Below are positions 40,455 to 44,510 of a stretch of 44,510 nucleotides of DNA, piece by piece. Source of the DNA: Candidatus Iainarchaeum sp. (GTDB taxonomy: Archaea; Micrarchaeota; Micrarchaeia; Anstonellales; Bilamarchaeaceae); assembly GCA_028686985.1 (NCBI GenBank), contig JAQUBA010000009.1, forward strand, positions 1-44,510, in the 5' to 3' direction. A program made the position numbers and the translations under genes. Every line of letters begins with the position of its first letter. Position 1 is the first letter of the stretch. The notes under the pieces were generated by a model. The model did not search any database. It was given only the letters and a program-made list of their open reading frames with translations, and was not told the DNA's origin.

Positions 40455-40468
40455 ATATCTTTTTAACC
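40455..40468. promoter_or_regulatory. shared bidirectional AT-rich promoter (VirB2-like 2 / VTT gene)
   Basis: ATATCTTTTTAACC lies 26 nt before the plus-strand GTG at 40489 and about 36 nt before the minus-strand ATG at 40426, consistent with one leaderless and one short-leader transcript. Confidence 0.45.
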
Positions 40469-40488
40469 CATCCCGCGGCATTTAACCC

Positions 40489-41001
40489 GTGAAAGAGAAG
40501 GCAAAGGCGATAATACAGATATTATTCGGGCTGGCAATCGCAGCCGCAGTGATACTCCTAAATGACAGGATAGCCGCGCTGGGAAATTACGGATACGCCG
40601 GTGTCTTCATAATCTCCGCGCTCTCCTCCGCAACCCTCTTCATCCCGGCTCCGGGCTGGGCGGTGGTCGCGGCGATGGCCACCATCCTGGACCCCATATA
40701 TGTAGGATTAGCTGCAGGAATCGGCTCCGCTTTCGGCGAATTGACCGGCTACATGGTCGGGGACGGGGCGCTAAGCCTCGCGCACCGTAAAAAATATGAG
40801 AAATTCCTCGCCCTCATAAAGAAGAACGACGCAGCCGCAATCTTGGTATTCTCCTTCCTCCCGAACCCATTCTTTGACATCGCTGGAATAGCGGCGGGCG
40901 CGGCAAAGGTGCCGGTCTGGAGATACGTGCTCTTCTGCGCGGCCGGGAGGAGCCTGCGCTATGTGCTGCTCGCGTGGCTTGCCGTGCAATTCTTCCCATA
41001 G
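40489..41001 (+). CDS. DedA/VTT-domain membrane protein
   Basis: A 170-residue integral membrane protein of the VTT (SNARE-associated/DedA) superfamily. The core signature is present: FIPAPGWAVVAAMATILDPIYVG, the AGIGSAFGELTGYMVGDG re-entrant-type segment, and FLPNPFFDIAGIAAGAAKVP. Members act as lipid scramblases or transporters; recent work links DedA proteins to recycling of polyprenyl phosphate, which would suit the neighbouring lipid-sugar enzymes, but this is inference. The start is GTG at 40489, 26 nt from the AT-rich box. A hairpin terminator follows the gene. Confidence 0.87.
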   Translation: MKEKAKAIIQILFGLAIAAAVILLNDRIAALGNYGYAGVFIISALSSATLFIPAPGWAVVAAMATILDPIYVGLAAGIGSAFGELTGYMVGDGALSLAHRKKYEKFLALIKKNDAAAILVFSFLPNPFFDIAGIAAGAAKVPVWRYVLFCAAGRSLRYVLLAWLAVQFFP

Positions 41002-41010
41002 AAGAAACGC

Positions 41011-41046
41011 GGGGAGGGCGCTCCCCCCATTTCTTTCTATTTTTCT
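41011..41046 (+). terminator. hairpin plus T-rich terminator after VTT gene
   Basis: GGGGAG (41011-41016) pairs with CTCCCC (41021-41026), followed by a T-rich CATTTCTTTCTATTTTTC stretch, the form of an intrinsic terminator. Confidence 0.55.
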
Positions 41047-41153
41047 GACCCCCTCCCACTGCACTCTGAGACTCCTTGAACGGCTCCTTACGCACCCCAC
41101 CCTTTTTGTCCCCTGCCAGCACCCATTTTAAAGTTTCTCTGCCTTCCAATCCC

Positions 41154-41489
41154 ATGCTTCCGGCGGAAATCGCATATCTGCTCGACCTGGCAACCGTCCT
41201 CATAGCATCCGTTGGCGTCATAATACTCATATACGGTGTCGCGCATGCGGTCTACCGCCTCGTGCGCGCGGAGCTCTTCCTGAAGCAGAAGTTCAGGGAA
41301 TACGAGCACATAAAGCGCATCCTCATCCAGAAGATAATCTTCGCCCTGGACTTCTTCGTCGCCGCGGACCTGATAAGGCTCATGGTCGCCGTGACGCTGG
41401 ACGAGCTGACGTCCATCGCCCTCATAGTCGCGATAAGGACCGTCCTCAGCTGGTCGCTGAGCAGGGAAGTGCAGTTGCACGAGGAATGA
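41154..41489 (+). CDS. DUF1622 family membrane protein
   Basis: A 111-residue membrane protein with three hydrophobic segments (about 5-30, 58-75, 80-97) and a basic cytoplasmic loop KQKFREYEHIKR. The pattern VILIYGVAHAVYRLV and LIQKIIFALDFFVAADLIRL is that of DUF1622, whose function is unknown. ATG 41154 lies 26 nt after a TATA-like TTTTAAAG (about 41126-41133), so the message is leaderless; the longer open frame upstream is unsupported. The next feature is the 23S rRNA promoter. Confidence 0.85.
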   Translation: MLPAEIAYLLDLATVLIASVGVIILIYGVAHAVYRLVRAELFLKQKFREYEHIKRILIQKIIFALDFFVAADLIRLMVAVTLDELTSIALIVAIRTVLSWSLSREVQLHEE

Positions 41490-41576
41490 AACTCCTTCCC
41501 TTCCCGCGCGTTCTGTGCAATATTCGGTGGAGCGCGCCCTTCCCGGCACCAATTCTTACGTCGGAGCAAGAAAACC

Positions 41577-41587
41577 TTTTTAAATAG
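41577..41587 (+). promoter_or_regulatory. 23S rRNA promoter
   Basis: TTTTTAAATAG, preceded by the purine-rich GCAAGAAAACC suited to a BRE, predicts transcription from about 41609. There is no 16S rRNA gene upstream, so the 23S gene appears to have its own promoter. Confidence 0.6.
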
Positions 41588-41608
41588 TTCAGCTCTTATA
41601 AGTAGACC

Positions 41609-41869
41609 TCCGTTAGGGGGAGTGCTCTTTTGAGCGCCCGCTTGCTTCGGCAATGGCGCGTTGACAAAAGCATTAGGCTTTTCCTTCTCTGAAGGAAGGC
41701 CGGACAATCCCGTTTCCGGTTTCGGGTTTCCCGTTTCCGGTACCGGTGGAAAAGGCCTCATCTACTCTGGTCTTGCCGCCGTTCGGGTGCCGTCCATCAT
41801 GAGTACGAAAGGATAGCAAGGAAGTTTGAGTTAAAGCCGGATTCGTCCGGTGGAAACTCAAAGTGTGGA
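41609..41869 (+). other. 23S rRNA leader (processing region) with hairpins
   Basis: About 260 nt between promoter and domain I without a credible protein gene. It holds two copies of CCCGTTTCCGGT (41709-41720 and 41730-41741), inside a possible stem AGGCC/GGCCT (41697-41701 with 41754-41758). It also holds a strong hairpin just before domain I (TTTGAGTT 41825-41832 with AACTCAAA 41855-41862, enclosing GCCGGA-TTCG-TCCGGT). At 41802-41813 lies AGTACGAAAGGA, one base from the universal sarcin-ricin loop core. Archaeal leaders normally pair with the 3' flank to form a processing stem; that flank lies outside the window. Confidence 0.6.
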
Positions 41870-44510
41870 TATTGCTGCAATCCATGTAGTGGATGGCTTG
41901 GCTAGTGCCCGCAAAGCTCCGCGGTAAGCTGCGATAAGTCCAGGGTAGGTGCACGCAACCTGTGATCCTGGAATTGAGCCGTGTACACCTCGGGCAACTG
42001 AGGCGTACAACAACCCCGGGAATTGAAATATCTTAGTACCGGGTGGAAGAGAAACCAATCGGGATCCGGTCAGTAAGGTGACTGAACGCCGGCCAGACCA
42101 AGCCGAATTCCCCACAGCAATGTGGGGTAGATGTGGCGGGGAGCATCCTCCGAGCGAGCAAAAGTCGGCTGGAAAGCCGCACCATAGCGGGTGACAGTCC
42201 CGTATGCGAAACGAGGGGGAGCGATCCAGGAAGAGTACCGTCCTCCGGATTGAGGGCGGGAACATGGGGCTACCAAGCTCCAAGTCTAAACATGTGGCGC
42301 TAGACCGATAGCGAATTAGTAACGCGAGTGAATGCTGAAAAGGACTCCGGAAGGAGAGTCAAAAGAACCTGAAACTACATGGAGACAGGCAGGCAAGGCA
42401 TGAAAGGGTTCAGGTCCGCCGAAGTGAATTCCCGCAAGGGTTGGATCGAGGCGGATTAACCGGTGTCTTGTCTTTCTTCTCGAAGCAAGAGCCAGGGAGT
42501 TGAGATGTGTGGCGAAGCGAAAACTGAAGCGAAAGCGAGCGCCCGCAGGCAACCAGGGGCGACCTCGGAAACGGGGTTCAGTCACCCATCTCAGACCCGA
42601 ATTCGAGTGATCTACACCTGGGCAGGGCGAAGCCAGCTTGATCGCTGGTGGAGGCCCGCAACCATTGATGGTATATCCTCTTGGGTGACCTAGGCGTAGG
42701 GGTGATAGTCCAGTCGAACTCGGCAATAGCGGGTTCCCTCCGAAATGTCTCTCAGGACAGCGTCGCTGGAGGACGGTGATGGGGTAGAGCACTGAATGGA
42801 AAGAGCGGCTCCGAAAGGAGTCACTTTCCTATCAAACTCCGAATCCATCCCCTCCGTAGAAGGCGGCAGTCGGGTTTCACAGGGTAAGCCGGTGAGCCCT
42901 TTCGGGAACGACCGTACGTGGGGTTAAGGGCCCTAAGTTCTAGCTAAGTGTCAATCTTAAAGGCGTCTCTATCCTTAGACAGCTGGAAGGTAGGCTTAGA
43001 AGCAGCCATCCTTCAAACAACGCGTAATAGCGGACCAGCCGAGGATGCGGATTCCGAAAATATACGGGGCTAAGCTAGATCCCGATACCCCACCCAAGCC
43101 ACAAGCTTGTGGAGTAGGGGGGCGACCGGGGCGGGCAGAAGCGGGTGCGTAAGCTCCCGTGGACCGCTCTGGTATGAATATCCTGGCGCTAGTAGCAGCA
43201 TATCTAGGTGAGAATCCTAGACACCTGATAGGGCACGGATTCCTCAGCCATGTTTGTCAGCTGAGGGTTAGGCGATCCTAAGTGCATAGGCAATTCCGAA
43301 TGCACGAAAGGGAAACGGGTCAATATTCCCGTCCCGCGAAAGTAGACGCGGCAACGCAAGTTCCGTTCCTGACATCCTGGGATAGGCCGAGCAGGGGAGA
43401 CCCTGCTTAACAGCCATAAATCAATGGAGTCTTATCATGAGGAGAAGTTGATTAAAGGCTGGAATGGGAGCAATCTTCGGCTAATTCCTGGGATCCATGA
43501 AAAGGGAACGGTTCCGATCTTTCGCGACCGTACCTAGAACTAATACAGGTGCCCCTAGCTGAAAAGGCTCAGGTGTGTCAGGATAACCCAGGCAAGGGAA
43601 CTCGGCAAAATGGTCCCGTAACTTCGGAAGAAGGGATGCCTGCCTCTGCGAAGAGGCAGGTGGCACAGACCAGGGGAGAGCGACTGTTTACCAAAAACAC
43701 AGATCTCCGCAAAGTCGAGAGGCTTAGTATGGAGGTCGACGCCTGCTCACTGCCAGCACCCGAACACCCCGTTCAAGGGGAAAAAGGACTGGTAAAGAGC
43801 GGGGGTAACTCTGACCCTCTTAAGGTAGCGTAATACCTCGCCGCTTAATTGGCGGCTTGCATGAATGGCGTAACGCCTCTCCCACTGTCCCTGCCTGGGA
43901 CCTGGTGAAGTCACTTCCCGGTGAAGATGCCGGGGACTTCCAGAGGGAAACGAAGACCCCATGGAGCTTTACTATAGCCTGTTGTTGTGATATTGGTGCG
44001 GTTACCCAGCGTAAGTGGGAGCCGTCGAAGCCGTCCTTCCGGGGGCGGCTGAGGCAAAAGTGAAACACCACTTAATCGTACTAATATTGCTTACCCGCAA
44101 GGGGACAGCATCAGGTGGATAGTTTGGCTGGGGCGGTACGCCTTCGATAGGAAAACAAAGGCGCCCAATGCTCTGCTCAGTCCGGTCAGAAATCGGATGT
44201 AGAGGGTTAAAGACAAATGCAGGGCTGACTGTATCTCTAAAAGCGTGGGATGCAGAGGCGAAAGCCGGGCTTAACGAACATTAATAACCTATTGGTGAGG
44301 TTTTAATCTGTCAGACAAGCTACCCTGGGGGTAACAGGCTCGTCGCGGGCGAGAGTACACATCGACCTCGCGGCTTGGTACATCGCTGTCGGCTTGGGAC
44401 ATCCTGGCTGTGTAGGAGCAGCCAAGGGTTGGGTTGTACATCCATTAAAGTCCCACATGAGCTGGGTTCAGTACGTCGCGAGACAGTACGGTAGTATCTT
44501 CTGGAAGTGT
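41870..44510 (+). rRNA. rrl: 23S ribosomal RNA, 5' ~2.6 kb (3' end beyond window)
   Basis: Domains I to V are present in normal order, without introns. Landmarks are TAGTGGATGGCTTGG and GCTGCGATAAG at the 5' end; helix 2 formed by TCCATGTAG (41881-41889) and CTACATGGA (42375-42383); GTAACTCTGACCCTCTTAAG (43804-43823); CATGAATGGCG; CTTTACTATAGCC; and the peptidyl-transferase region with GGGGGTAACAGGC, CATTAAAG and GAGCTGGGTTCAGTACGTC. The sequence is divergent at places usually fixed, for example GGTAACAG for GATAACAG. The 5' boundary is approximate. The window ends near E. coli position 2630, before the sarcin-ricin loop and domain VI. No 16S gene lies in the 40 kb upstream. Confidence 0.95.

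Noticed and set aside
41252-41761. Minus-strand frame with PETG-type repeats before 23S
   Set aside because: It overlaps DUF1622 and the rRNA promoter; its apparent repeats come from the GTTTCC DNA repeats in the leader.
42070-44071. Several frames inside the 23S gene
   Set aside because: All lie in conserved rRNA sequence and show no coding features.
1-44510. CRISPR arrays, insertion sequences or prophage
   Set aside because: No regularly spaced repeats, transposase motifs or phage genes were seen. The only LAGLIDADG-like gene appears degenerate and non-mobile.

Overview
The window is archaeal chromosome of about 57% GC by eye. It encodes TATA-binding protein, Rpo4 and Rpo7, Spt4, SRP54, RFC large subunit, proteasome alpha, aIF2-gamma, deoxyhypusine synthase, ribosomal proteins eL21, eS26 and eS6, two tRNAs without encoded CCA, and the first ~2.6 kb of a 23S rRNA gene. 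Many genes have an AT-rich TATA-like box about 26 nt before the start codon, which points to leaderless transcripts. Genes inside operons abut or overlap by 1-4 nt and often start with GTG or TTG. Compact genes, a 23S gene with no 16S beside it, and the CPR/DPANN-style small proteins suggest a DPANN-type lineage (Micrarchaeota-like is my guess). The phylum cannot be fixed from this window. carAB, a calcium-type P-ATPase and a Tat signal argue against an extremely reduced parasite.

Layout. 1-5.3 kb: a Cys-rich unknown, deoxyhypusine synthase, PIN-ATPase-KH protein, Sua5 and two small unknowns. 5.3-10.4 kb (minus): a multi-zinc protein with a 20-bp palindrome upstream of its promoter, and carA-carB. 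10.4-13 kb (minus): a YdjM-like membrane protein, an unknown, tRNA-Val, and the eL21-rpo4-DUF655 cluster. 13.1-17.8 kb: TBP, MIP18-like protein, CutA, Hsp20 genes, TRAM protein, an HD-domain protein and an Mtq2-like methyltransferase. 17.8-24.8 kb: HEAT/OB protein, TrmJ, coiled-coil protein, Nudix, Tat lipoprotein, then SRP54-Rpo7-Spt4-phosphoesterase-eS26-DUF1805 and tRNA-Leu. 24.9-33.9 kb: Ca-ATPase, psmA, UMP kinase, a LAGLIDADG-like orphan, RFC-L, eS6 and aIF2-gamma.

33.9-41.5 kb is a cell-surface region. It holds an overlapping three-gene operon of pilin-like membrane proteins (one with a clear class III signal), an HGSNAT-like acyltransferase, two paralogous VirB2/TrbC-like (Ced/Ted-like) pilin subunits, and between the paralogs three lipid-linked-sugar glycosyltransferases (PMT-like, DPM-like GT2 and GT87-like). 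This is the best candidate for an undescribed system: a conjugation-type pilus encoded together with glycosylation genes. Its motor ATPase is not in the window.

41.5-44.5 kb is the 23S rRNA locus, with its own promoter and a ~260-nt structured leader. The leader contains a near-perfect copy of the sarcin-ricin loop core ahead of domain I, where it is not expected. The sequence just past the window would show whether this is chance or a rearranged rRNA gene.
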